DNA of 64,000 nt from Bradyrhizobium sp. C9 (lineage in GTDB: Bacteria; Pseudomonadota; Alphaproteobacteria; Rhizobiales; Xanthobacteraceae). The translations under genes and the position numbers were made by a program. Under the pieces are notes generated by a model. It saw only the letters and a program-made list of their open reading frames with translations. It was not told where the DNA came from and made no database searches. Shown piece by piece: positions 18,578-27,977 of the stretch. Position 1 is the stretch's first letter, and every line of letters starts with the position of its first letter. The stretch is taken from NCBI RefSeq assembly GCF_002532045.1, contig NZ_NWTG01000006.1, positions 62,001-126,000 of the forward strand, given 5' to 3'.

Positions 18578-19939
18578 TCAAGACAAAGCGAGCACGGTCG
18601 CCGCGACGTCGAGCCGTGGTCCGGCATATCGCCTGTCGCCCGGCCCACGCTCGCCGTACCCGACGTTCCAGAGCGCGGGCCACGACAACCGCTCGAGCCC
18701 GGTCGCCGATATCGCCGCGAACGACGTCCAGCTGACGTCACCGCTGCGTCGCCACAGCACGCCACCCGGTCCCATGTCCGGATAGAAGGCGATGTCGAGG
18801 TCGAAATCCCGCTCACCGCCGAGGTCGGGACCGACCCAATAATGAGGACTACGCCCGGGCTCGCGCCCGAGGATCAAGGTGAGCGTCTGGTTCGACCCGC
18901 GCAGGCCGAGCCAGAGCGGTGCGATCATGTCCGGCACCGGCGTACAGAGCAGCGTTTGCGGCGCGGCGCTTGCCGCGGCGGTGCGACCCGACAGCTTCAA
19001 GGCGACCACCGTCGCGGGCGGCGGCATTCCGGACAGTGGCGCAGGGCTGGTCCCGTGCGGCACCGGTGACCACGCGGCGTGGTCGAGCGATGGCAGCGGC
19101 CATACGAGTTGCTCGCGCACGGCGCCTTCGGTGTCGAGCACCTGATAGCGAAGCCCGTCCTGATCGAGCGCCGCCTGCACGCAATGCAGATACTCGACGC
19201 CTTCGGGCATCCGGTGCGCGGTGCCCGCGCCCGCCGTGCAGATCTGCAGCACGCCGCGATGGACCTGAACATCGAATGCGAGGATGTGGCTGCACAGGTA
19301 GGCGGTCACGCCGGCGCGGACCAGGATATCCCAGAAGCGCGCGCTGTATTCATGACCGATCTCGCGCTGATAGCTGCCGCTGAAGCCATTGATCGGGTAC
19401 ACCGGATGATGCCCCAGCACCAGCTTGTGCCTGGCATCCTTGTGCTGTTCGAGCACCGCTTGCAGCCAATCGGTCTCGACGTGCCCCTCGCCGCCCAGCC
19501 CGCTCCAGAGCGTGTGCGCGAACACCATCAACAGATCGTCGCGGCGGACCCAATAGGACAGGCCCTCCTGCCCCGGTGGACCATTGCGCGGCAGCTTCAG
19601 CACCTCGCGAAACACCGCCTCGCTCATCTCGTCGTAAGTGGTGTGGTTGCCGGTCGTGTGCCACAGCGGCACCGCGCGCCGGTCGAGCCAGCCCATTTCG
19701 GTGTCGAACCAATGCCGCCATTGCGCGCGCAATGCGTCGGCATCGGCGGTGAGGCCGATGATCTCGTCGCCGGGGAAGAGAATGAATTCGGGTGCAGGAT
19801 TGAGCCGGCGGACCACATTGTTGACCGACGCGAAGGTGCGCTCATGCAGCGCGCCGGCTACCCCGGAACACGCGTCGGCATAGATCACGAACTGGTGGCC
19901 CGGATTTCTCGGCGACAGAGACGGAATTGCATCATGCAT
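18578..19939 (-). CDS. Calcineurin-like metallophosphoesterase
   Basis: 453 residues. Metal-binding motifs of the family appear in order: FVIYADACSG (degenerate first motif, Asp present), LFPGDEI near residue 55, TTGNHTTYDE near residue 95, LGHHPVYP near 175 and CSHILAFD near 217. The C-terminal ~170 residues (from about 280) form an additional beta-rich domain with several Trp/Gly-rich strands that I do not recognise. There is no clear signal peptide. Substrate is unknown; relatives hydrolyse phosphodiesters or phosphomonoesters. It is a single gene with no evident operon partner. Confidence 0.83.
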   Translation of the reverse strand: MHDAIPSLSPRNPGHQFVIYADACSGVAGALHERTFASVNNVVRRLNPAPEFILFPGDEIIGLTADADALRAQWRHWFDTEMGWLDRRAVPLWHTTGNHTTYDEMSEAVFREVLKLPRNGPPGQEGLSYWVRRDDLLMVFAHTLWSGLGGEGHVETDWLQAVLEQHKDARHKLVLGHHPVYPINGFSGSYQREIGHEYSARFWDILVRAGVTAYLCSHILAFDVQVHRGVLQICTAGAGTAHRMPEGVEYLHCVQAALDQDGLRYQVLDTEGAVREQLVWPLPSLDHAAWSPVPHGTSPAPLSGMPPPATVVALKLSGRTAAASAAPQTLLCTPVPDMIAPLWLGLRGSNQTLTLILGREPGRSPHYWVGPDLGGERDFDLDIAFYPDMGPGGVLWRRSGDVSWTSFAAISATGLERLSWPALWNVGYGERGPGDRRYAGPRLDVAATVLALS

Positions 19940-20148
19940 GGTCGGACCACGTCCTCGCGAGCCATATCATAGAGGAAGGCGGACTGATCGCTCAAGGCAG
20001 GCGCTGGTGCCCTTTGCGACTGTTTCTCTGCACACCAAGACGTGACGCTGCGGAAAAGCTGCTCTGCCGCGACAAGCTAGGCGGCGGCGTGCCAAGCTGC
20101 TAGCCTTTTGCGCTTCAGATTGCCTTGCGAGCTAAGGAACCGAAGCAA

Positions 20149-21567
20149 ATGGACAACCGTAATGATGTTTGGCGCGGCGTCGACACGATCAAGCCGCGTT
20201 TCATCGAATTGAGCGACCGGGTCTGGGCGATGCCCGAGGTCTGCTACACCGAGGCGCGCTCGTCCGCCGAACATCTGGCCGAACTGCGCCACCAGGGTTT
20301 CCGCATCACCGAGAACCTCGCCGACATTCCGACCGCTGTCATGGGCGAATGGGGCGAAGGCGGCCCGGTCATTGCTTTCCTCGGCGAATATGACGCCCTG
20401 CCCGGCCTCAGCCAGGAGGCCGGAATTGCCGAACCTCGCCCGGTCGAGACCGGCGGCCACGGCCATGGCTGCGGCCATAATCTGCTCGGCTCCTCCGCGC
20501 TGCTCGCCGCGACCGCGGTGAAGGACTGGCTCGCCGCCAACAAGGTACCGGGCCGGGTGCGTTATTACGGCTGTCCCGCCGAGGAAGGCGGCGCGGCAAA
20601 GGCCTTCATGGTGCGCTGTGGCGCGTTCGAGGACGCCGACATCGCCATCACCTGGCATCCGCACAGTTTCTGGGAGGTGGCGGTGACGCCGTCGCTCGCC
20701 AACACCCGTGCCGATTTCATCTTCACCGGCCGGACCTCGCATGCGGCCGCCTCGCCGCATCTCGGCCGGAGCGCGCTCGATGCGGTGGAATTGATGAATG
20801 TCGGCGTCAACTACATGCGCGAGCACATGCCGAGCGATGCCCGCGTGCACTACGCGCTGCTCGACACCGGCGGGATTGCGCCCAATGTGGTGCAGGCCCA
20901 TGCCCGCGTGCGCTATTCGATCCGCGCCCGCGACCTGCCCGGCATGAACGAACTGGTCGAGCGCGTGCACAAGATCGCGCAGGGCGCGGCGCTGATGACC
21001 GAGACCAAGGTCGAGATGAAGATCATCTCCGCGGTCTCCAACATCCTGCCCAATACGCCGCTGGAGCAGACCCTGCACCGCATCATGGAAGATCTCGGCC
21101 CGCCGCATTTCGACGATGCCGACAAGGATTTCGCCGGCAAGATCCGCGCGACCCTGACCGACAAGGACATCGCCTCGGTCTATTACGCGATCGGCATGGA
21201 TCCGACCGACCGGCCGCTGGCCGATTTCCTGGTGCCGATCGACGCCAAGCGCAATCCGCTGGTTGGCTCGACCGATGTCGGCGACGTCAGTTGGGTGGTG
21301 CCGACGGTGCAGGTCCATGCACCGACGGTTGCAATCGGCACGCCGTTCCACACCTGGCAGGTTGTGGCGCAAGGCAAGACGCCGGCCGCGCACAAGGCGA
21401 TGGTGCAGGCCGCCAAGGCGATGGCCGGGCTCGGCGTGAAGGCGCTGATGGAGCCGGAGCTGATCGCCGCCGCCAAGGCCGACCTCGAGAAGCGGACCAC
21501 CCGGACGCCCTATGTCAGTCCACTGCCGGCGAATGTTGCACCGCCGTTGGACATGTCGGTCGCTTGA
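20149..21567 (+). CDS. M20 family amidohydrolase, AbgB-like (p-aminobenzoyl-glutamate hydrolase subunit B type)
   Basis: 472 residues from ATG 20149 (AAGGA upstream). Metal-binding signatures of M20D amidohydrolases are clear: HGHGCGHNLLGSSALLAA near residue 105, GCPAEEGGAAKAFM near 143 and WHPHSFWEV near 168, closely following the AbgB pattern; the lid/dimerisation domain occupies about 185-310. Relatives cleave p-aminobenzoyl-glutamate or other N-acyl amino acids. It precedes a dipeptide-type ABC transporter operon on the same strand, suggesting that the transporter brings in an acylated amino acid or peptide that this enzyme splits. A strong hairpin separates it from the transporter genes. 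It is cytoplasmic (no signal peptide). Confidence 0.88.
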   Translation: MDNRNDVWRGVDTIKPRFIELSDRVWAMPEVCYTEARSSAEHLAELRHQGFRITENLADIPTAVMGEWGEGGPVIAFLGEYDALPGLSQEAGIAEPRPVETGGHGHGCGHNLLGSSALLAATAVKDWLAANKVPGRVRYYGCPAEEGGAAKAFMVRCGAFEDADIAITWHPHSFWEVAVTPSLANTRADFIFTGRTSHAAASPHLGRSALDAVELMNVGVNYMREHMPSDARVHYALLDTGGIAPNVVQAHARVRYSIRARDLPGMNELVERVHKIAQGAALMTETKVEMKIISAVSNILPNTPLEQTLHRIMEDLGPPHFDDADKDFAGKIRATLTDKDIASVYYAIGMDPTDRPLADFLVPIDAKRNPLVGSTDVGDVSWVVPTVQVHAPTVAIGTPFHTWQVVAQGKTPAAHKAMVQAAKAMAGLGVKALMEPELIAAAKADLEKRTTRTPYVSPLPANVAPPLDMSVA

Positions 21568-21576
21568 GCGCCAACA

Positions 21577-21609
21577 GGCCGGACCCGCACCTCGATGCGA
21601 GGTCCGGCC
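21577..21609 (+). terminator. Hairpin directly after the M20 amidohydrolase gene
   Basis: GGCCGGACC pairs with GGTCCGGCC (21577-21585 with 21601-21609), with an inner CGCA/TGCG extension and a 6-nt loop, starting 10 nt after the stop codon. There is no T-tract, so it is a likely but unproven terminator or mRNA 3'-end stabiliser. It is followed by a family A repeat. Confidence 0.5.
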
Positions 21610-21618
21610 AGCGTCTAT

Positions 21619-21715
21619 CCCCGTTCCGATTGGATCGGAACGGGACTCTGGATTTTTTGCTTTGACGCGTTTTCTTCGCGCGAACCGCCATTCACTTGGC
21701 GCGAAAGCGCGTCCG
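21619..21715. repeat. Dispersed palindromic repeat, family A, copy 2
   Basis: CCCGTTCCGAT, loop TGG, ATCGGAACGGG (21620-21644), then GACTCTGGATTTTTTGC, GACGCGTTTTCTTCGCG and CGAACCGCCATTCACTTGGC, in the same order as the copy at 14808-14900, with a shorter first stem and a diverged tail. With the preceding hairpin it fills the first third of the 407-nt gap between the amidohydrolase and the substrate-binding protein gene; in the remaining ~260 nt, which must hold the transporter promoter, I recognise no specific site. Confidence 0.72.
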
Positions 21716-21974
21716 TGTGGCAAGAAAGCATCTCGGAACAAAGGATAACGAACAAATTTTCCGCACTGCGAGGCGCGCGCGGGCGCGCTTTGGCACCGAA
21801 ATGCCGAACCGATGTGCGGCGCGGAGCGGTTCTGCACAAGCGATAGCCAAAAGACCTAGGCCCTGTGGCTTTGGAGACGTTGACCTGCGCGGTCATTCGG
21901 TGTGCCATCTGCCGCCAGCACGGCGGCCGGTTCCAGGCCCGCCGCAATCACACGTGAGCCGGACCGAGGGGACA

Positions 21975-23765
21975 ATGTTCGACAACAATCTGCGCGGGAT
22001 GATCGACGACGTTAAGGACGGACGGATGGACCGCCGCGCCTTCGTCAAGCGAATGATTGCCGTCGGCCTCACCGCGCCGTTGGCGAACCAGATACTGGCG
22101 ATCGGCGGCGTCGCGATGGCGCAGAGCCCCAACCCCTACAAGCCGACCAAGCGCGGCGGCGGCGGTCCGCTGAAGCTGTTGTGGTGGCAGGGCCCGACCC
22201 TGCTCAATCCGCATTTCGCCACCGGCACCAAGGATCAGGACGGTTCGCGCATCTTCTATGAGCCGCTGGCCAGCTGGGACGTCGACGGCCATCTCAACCC
22301 GATCCTCGCCGCCGAGATTCCCTCGATCCAGAATGGCGGGCTCGCCGCCGACGCCAAATCGGTGGTCTGGAAACTCAAGCCCGGTGTCAAATGGCACGAC
22401 GGGAAGCCGTTCAGCGCCGACGACGTCGTCTTCACATACGAATATGCCAGCGACCCCGCGACCGCAGCGGTCTCGAGCGCGACTTACGCCGGCATGACCG
22501 TGGAGAAAGTCGACGACCTTACGGTCCGCATCAAGTTCAAGGATCCGACGCCGTTCTGGGCCAACGCGTTCGTCGGCGCCTATGGCTGCGTCATTCCGAA
22601 ACACCTGTTCGCGGAATTCAAGGGTGGCAAGTCGCGCGAGGCGCCGACCAATCTGAAGCCGGTCGGCACCGGCCCCTACAAGTTCATCGAATTCAAGCCG
22701 GGCGACCTGATCCGCGGCGAGATCAATCAAGACTACCACATGGCGAACCGGCCCTATTTCGACACGATCGAAATGAAGGGCGGCGGTGACGCGGTGTCGG
22801 CGGCCCGCGCGGTGATCCAGACCGGCGAATATGATTTCGCCTGGAACATCCAGGTCGAGGACGAGGTGCTGCTGCGGCTGGAGAAGGGCGGCAAGGGCAA
22901 GACGCTCTATGCCGTCGGCGGCGACATCGAATTCATCGCCATCAACTTCACTGACCCCAACACCGAGGTCGACGGCGAACGCTCGTCGATGAAGACCAAG
23001 CATCCGATCCTGTCGGACCCGCGCGTGCGCCAGGCGCTCGCGCTGCTGGTCGACCGCGAATCCATCAAGAAGGTGATCTACGGCCGCGCCGGCCGCGCCA
23101 CCGCCAACTATCTCAACGGCCCCGAGGAGTTCGTCTCCAAGAACACCAAATGGGAGTTCTCGGTCGAGAAAGCGAGCGCGCTGCTCGAAGAGGCCGGCTG
23201 GAAGGCCGGCTCCGACGGCATCCGCGAGAAGGACGGCAAGAAGCTGAAGCTCTTGTACCAGACCTCGATCAACGGACCGCGGCAGAAGACCCAGGCGATC
23301 GTCAAACAGGCCTGCCAGAAGGCCGGCATCGACGTCGAGCTGAAATCGGTGGTGGCCTCGGTGTTCTTCTCCTCCGACGTCGCCAACCCCGACACCTATG
23401 CGCATTTCTACGCCGACATCGAGATGTTCCAGATCCCGATGACGCAGCCCGATCCGGCCCTGCACATGCGCCGCTATCATTCGCGCAACGTCGCCACCAA
23501 AGAGAACAAGTGGCAGGGACCGAACTTCCCGCGCTGGGTCAACAAGGACTACGACGCCGCGGTCGATGCCGCCGATACCGAGACCGATCCGATCAAGCGC
23601 GCGGATCTCTACATCAAGTGCAACGACCTGATGTGGCAGGACACGGTGATGATCCCCGTGATGCATCGCCTCGCGGTGGAAGCCTGCTCCAACTCGGTGC
23701 GGCCCGCGCTCTCCGGCTGGGCCAACCAAACCGACAATCTGCAAGACTGGTATCGTGAAACCTGA
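21975..23765 (+). CDS. ABC transporter substrate-binding protein, peptide/opine type (SBP family 5), Tat-exported
   Basis: 596 residues from ATG 21975, with GAGGGG 5 nt upstream; longer in-frame starts would lose this ribosome site. The N-terminus has a twin-arginine signal (MDRRAFVKRMIAVGLTAP, near residues 17-34, then IGGVAMAQ). The mature protein is a cluster C / family 5 binding protein: WKLKPGVKWHDGKPFSADDV near 135-155 and VGTGPYKFIEFKPGD near 230 are hallmark segments. It delivers peptides or similar nutrients to the permeases encoded directly downstream. Signal type suggests it folds before export. Ligand unknown, but the AbgB-like neighbour hints at an acyl-amino acid. Confidence 0.9.
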   Translation: MFDNNLRGMIDDVKDGRMDRRAFVKRMIAVGLTAPLANQILAIGGVAMAQSPNPYKPTKRGGGGPLKLLWWQGPTLLNPHFATGTKDQDGSRIFYEPLASWDVDGHLNPILAAEIPSIQNGGLAADAKSVVWKLKPGVKWHDGKPFSADDVVFTYEYASDPATAAVSSATYAGMTVEKVDDLTVRIKFKDPTPFWANAFVGAYGCVIPKHLFAEFKGGKSREAPTNLKPVGTGPYKFIEFKPGDLIRGEINQDYHMANRPYFDTIEMKGGGDAVSAARAVIQTGEYDFAWNIQVEDEVLLRLEKGGKGKTLYAVGGDIEFIAINFTDPNTEVDGERSSMKTKHPILSDPRVRQALALLVDRESIKKVIYGRAGRATANYLNGPEEFVSKNTKWEFSVEKASALLEEAGWKAGSDGIREKDGKKLKLLYQTSINGPRQKTQAIVKQACQKAGIDVELKSVVASVFFSSDVANPDTYAHFYADIEMFQIPMTQPDPALHMRRYHSRNVATKENKWQGPNFPRWVNKDYDAAVDAADTETDPIKRADLYIKCNDLMWQDTVMIPVMHRLAVEACSNSVRPALSGWANQTDNLQDWYRET

Positions 23766-23800
23766 GACACAGGGACAGGTTCGGAGTTGATTGGGTGCAT

Positions 23801-23943
23801 GTTCTCCCTCTGCCCGTTCGTACGGGGAGAGGGGCTCCAACCGAAAATACCGTGAGAGATGAGTTCTCGGAGAGTCCCCCTCACCCGGAATTCAAGCTGT
23901 GCTTGAATTCCGACCTCTCCCCGTACGCGGGGCAAGGTGAAGC
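23801..23943. repeat. Dispersed repeat, family C, copy 1 (between binding-protein and permease genes)
   Basis: The element has CTCCCTCTGCCCGTTCG, ACGGGGAGAGGGGCT, then CCCCCTCACCCGGAATTC, a perfect 12-bp palindrome CGGAATTCAAGC/GCTTGAATTCCG (23886-23897 with 23901-23912, loop TGT), and CGACCTCTCCCCG plus GCGGGGCAAGGTGAAG. The same order recurs at 51062-51215. Its outer arms (CGGGGAGAGG and CCTCTCCCCG) can pair. Located inside a transporter operon, it may stop exonucleases or polymerase so that binding protein exceeds permease. Confidence 0.75.
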
Positions 23944-24008
23944 TCGCCTTTCGACTGGAAGCAAGATCAACGTGCTCAAGGTGCGAGCGTTAGTCAGATG
24001 ATCTCTCG

Positions 24009-24965
24009 ATGAGTCAGTATATCCTGCGCCGTCTGATGATCGCGATCCCGAGCCTGCTCGGAATTTCGGTCGTGCTGTTCGTCGTGCTGGCGCTCGCGCC
24101 GGGCGATCCGTTCAGCGAGCTCGCGACCAATCCGAACGTGCCGCCCGAGGTGCAGGCGGCGCTGCGCACCAAGTTCGGGCTCGATGATCCGATCTACCTG
24201 CGCTACCTGCACTGGCTTGCGGCGATGGCGCAGGGCGACTGGGGCTTCTCCTTTGTCAGCCGGATCAACGTCGACACGCTGGTCCTGCCGCGGCTGCCGA
24301 CCACGCTCTACGTGATCGGCTCGGCGCAGCTCTTGGCACTGCTGATCGCGATCCCGGTCGGCGTCTATGCCGCCACCCGGCCCTATTCGCTGTTCGACCA
24401 GCTCGCCAACACCTTCGCCTTCATCGGCTTCTCGCTGCCGACCTTCTTCACCGGCATCCTGTTCATCCTGGTGTTCTCGGTGAAGCTGGACTGGCTGCCC
24501 TTCGTCTACACCGATGTGCCCGGCAGCGGCATCCCCTGGCTATTGGAGATGATCCGGCAGGCCATCATGCCGGTGATGGTGCTCGGCCTGTTCCAGGCAG
24601 CGTCGATGACCCGCTTCGTGCGCTCGGCGATGCTCGACGTGATCCGGCTCGACTATGTCACCACCGCGCGCGCCAAGGGGCTCGGGCAGGCCAAGGTGAT
24701 CGTCAAGCATGTGATGCGCAATGCGATGATCCCGGTCGTCACGCTGATCGCGCTCCAGATGCCCGCGGTGTTCGGCGGCGCCATCGTCACCGAGCAGATC
24801 TTCCGGATTCCCGGTATCGGCTCGCTGCTGATTTCCTCCATCCTCGCCAATGATACGCCGGTCGTGATGGCCGTGGCCTTCGTGTTCGCGTGTCTTGTGG
24901 TGCTGTTCAACCTGATTGCAGATGTCCTCTATGGCTGGCTTGACCCTCGCATCTCCTTCCGCTGA
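24009..24965 (+). CDS. ABC transporter permease, DppB type
   Basis: 318 residues with about six membrane segments; N-terminus MSQYILRRLMIAIPSLLGIS is typical of DppB/OppB (first helix near residues 9-30). The EAA loop that contacts the ATPase is seen at DYVTTARAKGLGQAKVIVKH near residue 215, with the conserved following RNAMIPVVT. It forms the pore with the next permease gene, overlapping it by 35 nt. The family member and operon order (binding protein, permease, permease, ATPase, ATPase) are the standard dipeptide/nickel type. Confidence 0.93.
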   Translation: MSQYILRRLMIAIPSLLGISVVLFVVLALAPGDPFSELATNPNVPPEVQAALRTKFGLDDPIYLRYLHWLAAMAQGDWGFSFVSRINVDTLVLPRLPTTLYVIGSAQLLALLIAIPVGVYAATRPYSLFDQLANTFAFIGFSLPTFFTGILFILVFSVKLDWLPFVYTDVPGSGIPWLLEMIRQAIMPVMVLGLFQAASMTRFVRSAMLDVIRLDYVTTARAKGLGQAKVIVKHVMRNAMIPVVTLIALQMPAVFGGAIVTEQIFRIPGIGSLLISSILANDTPVVMAVAFVFACLVVLFNLIADVLYGWLDPRISFR

Positions 24966-25848
24966 GCGGCGCGGCCACTCGCCCTGGCGCGAAACCTGGC
25001 GGCGCTACCGCCGGCACCGGCCCGCCGTGGTCAGCGCCGTGTTGCTGCTGCTGCTGATCGCGGCCGTCGTGATCGGTCCGTTCATCTGGCGGGTCTCGAT
25101 CAGCGACATCGACGTGGTGGCCGGCCTGCAGGGCCCCTCGCTGGCGCATCCGTTCGGCACCGACGATCTCGGCCAGGACCTGCTCGCCCGCATGATCTAT
25201 GGCGGCCGCATCTCGCTCGCGGTCGGCCTCGCCGCGATGCTGGTCTCGGTGTTCGTCGGCACGCTGATCGGCGCACTCGCCGGCATGTCGCGCGGCCCGC
25301 TCGGCTACGCGCTGATGTGGCTGACCGACCTGTTCCTGTCGCTGCCGCAGCTGCCGCTGCTCTTGATGCTGATCTATCTGTTCCGCGACGGGCTCAAGGC
25401 CATGTTCGGCCCGGAGGGCGGCATCTTCATCCTGATCGTGCTGGTCATCGGCGGCTTGCGCTGGATGCCGGTCGCCCGCCTGGTGCGCGCCCAGTTCCTG
25501 TCGCTGCGCGAGAAGGAATTCGTCGAGGCGGCGCGCGCGCTCGGCGCGAGCCCGGTGCGGCAGGTGGTGCGCCACATCCTGCCCAATGCGCTGGGACCCG
25601 TGATCATCGCCGGCACGATCGACGTCGCCGCCGCGATCATCGCCGAATCGACACTCTCGTTCCTCGGCCTCGGCTTCCCGCCTGACACGCCGACCTGGGG
25701 CCGCATCCTCTATGACGCCAAGGACTTTCTCGACATCGGCCCGCATTGGGCGTTGTTTCCGGGCGGCGCGATCTTCATCGCGGTCGTCGCCATCAACTTC
25801 ATCGGCGACGGGCTGCGCGACGCGCTCGACGCGCGCAAGGTGATCTGA
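24931..25848 (+). CDS. ABC transporter permease, DppC type
   Basis: 305 residues from the ATG at 24931 (an earlier TTG at 24916 or ATG at 24922 is possible). The N-terminal cytoplasmic tail [20 protein letters not shown] leads into the first membrane helix; the DppC-specific [15 protein letters not shown] segment is near residue 70, and the EAA loop [20 protein letters not shown] lies near 197. The C-terminus [16 protein letters not shown] is the classic DppC ending. Its stop shares one base with the start of the ATPase gene (TGATG). Confidence 0.93.
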   Translation: MAGLTLASPSAERRGHSPWRETWRRYRRHRPAVVSAVLLLLLIAAVVIGPFIWRVSISDIDVVAGLQGPSLAHPFGTDDLGQDLLARMIYGGRISLAVGLAAMLVSVFVGTLIGALAGMSRGPLGYALMWLTDLFLSLPQLPLLLMLIYLFRDGLKAMFGPEGGIFILIVLVIGGLRWMPVARLVRAQFLSLREKEFVEAARALGASPVRQVVRHILPNALGPVIIAGTIDVAAAIIAESTLSFLGLGFPPDTPTWGRILYDAKDFLDIGPHWALFPGGAIFIAVVAINFIGDGLRDALDARKVI

Positions 25849-26825
25849 TGGCGCTGCTCGACATCAAGGGCCTGAAAACCCATTTCACCACCGACGACGG
25901 CATCGTTCAGGCGGTCGACGGCGTCGACATCAGCATCGACCGCGGCGAGACGCTCTGCGTGGTCGGCGAATCCGGCTGCGGCAAGACCGTCACCGCGATG
26001 TCGATCCTGAAATTGATCGCGATGCCGCCGGGCAAGATCGTCGCAGGCGAGATCATGTTCGAGGGCCGCGATCTGGCGCCGCTGACCAGCCACGAGCTCG
26101 ACGACATCAGGGCCAAGGAGATCGGCTTCATCTTCCAGGAGCCAATGACCTCGCTCAACCCGGTGCTGACGATCGGCGAGCAGATCGCCGAGAGCCTGCG
26201 CCGCCACGAGGCAGTGACCAGGAAGCAGGCGCTCGAGCGCACCGTCGAGATGCTGAAGCTGGTGCAGATCCCCAATGCCGCGGGCCGCGTGCATCACTAT
26301 CCGCACCAATTCTCCGGCGGCATGCGCCAGCGCGTGATGATTGCGATGGCGCTGGCCTGCCGGCCCAAGCTCGTCATCGCCGACGAGCCGACCACCGCGC
26401 TCGACGTCACCATCCAGGCGCAGATCCTCGATTTGCTGCAGGACATGAAGGAACGCCTTGGCATGGCGGTGATGCTGATCACCCACGCGATGGGCGTGGT
26501 CGCCGAGACCGCGCAGCGCGTTGTCGTGATGTATGCCGGCAAGGTGGTGGAAGAGGCGGCGGTCGACGAACTGTTCGGCAATCCGAGCCATCCCTACACC
26601 CAGGGCCTGATCCGCTCGATCCCGCGCATCGACCTCGACGCCGAGCACAAGACCCGGCTGGAAGCGATCGGCGGCTCGGTGCCGATCCTGATCAACCCGC
26701 CGCCCGGCTGCCGGTTTGCTTCCCGCTGCAAACACGCCATGAGCATCTGCACCGAGCAGGAGCCGCGGCTGCGCCAGATCGCGCCCGGCCATCGCATGGC
26801 CTGCCACCTCGGAGACGCGTCATGA
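25848..26825 (+). CDS. ABC transporter ATP-binding protein, DppD type
   Basis: 325 residues. Walker A GESGCGKT near residue 40, Q-loop [11 protein letters not shown] near 97, ABC signature [15 protein letters not shown] near 157, Walker [14 protein letters not shown] near 177 and switch His in [10 protein letters not shown] near 212. The C-terminal oligopeptide-ABC extension holds a Cys-rich region [17 protein letters not shown] near 285, as in DppD/OppD. Start ATG 25848 overlaps the previous stop by one base; its own stop overlaps the next start (ATGA). Confidence 0.94.
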   Translation: MALLDIKGLKTHFTTDDGIVQAVDGVDISIDRGETLCVVGESGCGKTVTAMSILKLIAMPPGKIVAGEIMFEGRDLAPLTSHELDDIRAKEIGFIFQEPMTSLNPVLTIGEQIAESLRRHEAVTRKQALERTVEMLKLVQIPNAAGRVHHYPHQFSGGMRQRVMIAMALACRPKLVIADEPTTALDVTIQAQILDLLQDMKERLGMAVMLITHAMGVVAETAQRVVVMYAGKVVEEAAVDELFGNPSHPYTQGLIRSIPRIDLDAEHKTRLEAIGGSVPILINPPPGCRFASRCKHAMSICTEQEPRLRQIAPGHRMACHLGDAS

Positions 26826-27790
26826 GCGAGCCGCTGCTGCGCGTCAGCAATCTGAAGAAGCACTTTCCAGTGCTCGGCGGCCTGTTGTCGCGCGAGGTCG
26901 GTCAGGTCTATGCGGTCGATGGCGTGTCGTTTGCGGTCAACCGCGGCGAGACACTGGGGCTGGTCGGCGAATCCGGTTGCGGCAAATCGACCACCGGGCG
27001 TTGCGTCCTGCGGCTGATCGAGCCGACCTCGGGCGAAGTCGTGTTCGACGGCCAGAACGTGATCGGGCTCGGCGGCGGCGACCTGCGCGCCATGCGGCGC
27101 AACATGCAGCTCGTCTTCCAGGACCCGTTCGCCTCGCTCAATCCGCGCATGACGGTCGGCGCGATCCTCGCCGAGCCGTTCATCATCCATAATCTCGTGA
27201 CCTCAGCCAGCGAGCGCGAGGACCGCGTCGCGCGCCTTCTGGTCAAGGTCGGGCTGAAGGCCGAGCACATGCGGCGCTATCCGCATGAATTCTCCGGCGG
27301 CCAGCGCCAGCGCATCGCAATCGCCCGCGCGCTGACCCTGGAGCCGAAGCTGATCGTGTGCGACGAGCCGGTCTCGGCGCTCGACGTCTCGATCCAGGCC
27401 CAGGTCATCAACCTGCTCGAGGATCTGCAGGCCGAGCTGAACCTCACCTATCTGTTCGTGGCCCACGATCTCTCTGTCGTCGAGCACATCTCCGACCGCG
27501 TCGCCGTGATGTATCTCGGCCGCATCGTCGAGCTCGCCAAGGCCAGCGATCTCTACCGCAACCCGCAGCATCCCTACACCAAGGCATTGTTGTCGGCGGT
27601 GCCGGTGGCCGATCCCAAGGCGAAAAAGCTGCGCATCCGACTCAAGGGCGACGTGCCGAGCCCGATGAATCCGCCGAAGGGCTGCCACTTCCACACCCGC
27701 TGCCCGATCGCCGAAGACCGCTGCCGCCAGACCGCGCCGGAGCTGCGGGAGGGCAGCAACGGGCATTCCGTGGCGTGCCATCTGGCGTAG
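26822..27790 (+). CDS. ABC transporter ATP-binding protein, DppF type
   Basis: 322 residues. Walker [10 protein letters not shown] near residue 47, [18 protein letters not shown] near 99, signature [15 protein letters not shown] near 157, Walker [16 protein letters not shown] near 177 and switch His [11 protein letters not shown] near 213; C-terminal [15 protein letters not shown] near 285 is the family's Cys-bearing tail. It pairs with the upstream ATPase to power the transporter. Overlap of 4 nt (ATGA) with the upstream gene indicates coupled translation. Last gene of the operon; next gene is convergent. Confidence 0.94.
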   Translation: MSEPLLRVSNLKKHFPVLGGLLSREVGQVYAVDGVSFAVNRGETLGLVGESGCGKSTTGRCVLRLIEPTSGEVVFDGQNVIGLGGGDLRAMRRNMQLVFQDPFASLNPRMTVGAILAEPFIIHNLVTSASEREDRVARLLVKVGLKAEHMRRYPHEFSGGQRQRIAIARALTLEPKLIVCDEPVSALDVSIQAQVINLLEDLQAELNLTYLFVAHDLSVVEHISDRVAVMYLGRIVELAKASDLYRNPQHPYTKALLSAVPVADPKAKKLRIRLKGDVPSPMNPPKGCHFHTRCPIAEDRCRQTAPELREGSNGHSVACHLA

Positions 27791-27977
27791 GTGGCGCGCC
27801 GGATGCGATAGCCAGCCGTCGCGGGGTGCACCGCCAAAAAATATCGAAAACAACCCCATGCAAAGTAGCCGGCGGCTGCGGGCTCCGGCACGGCACTTGA
27901 CATGTCGGGCAAATCAGCGGCATTATTCGATAATTCAGAAATGGTGGCGACGATAATTGGAATCACGTCGTCACAAG

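Noticed and set aside
23801..23943. CRISPR array or phage attachment site
   Set aside because: Only one unit with inner palindromes, no regular spacers, no cas genes and no integrase nearby.
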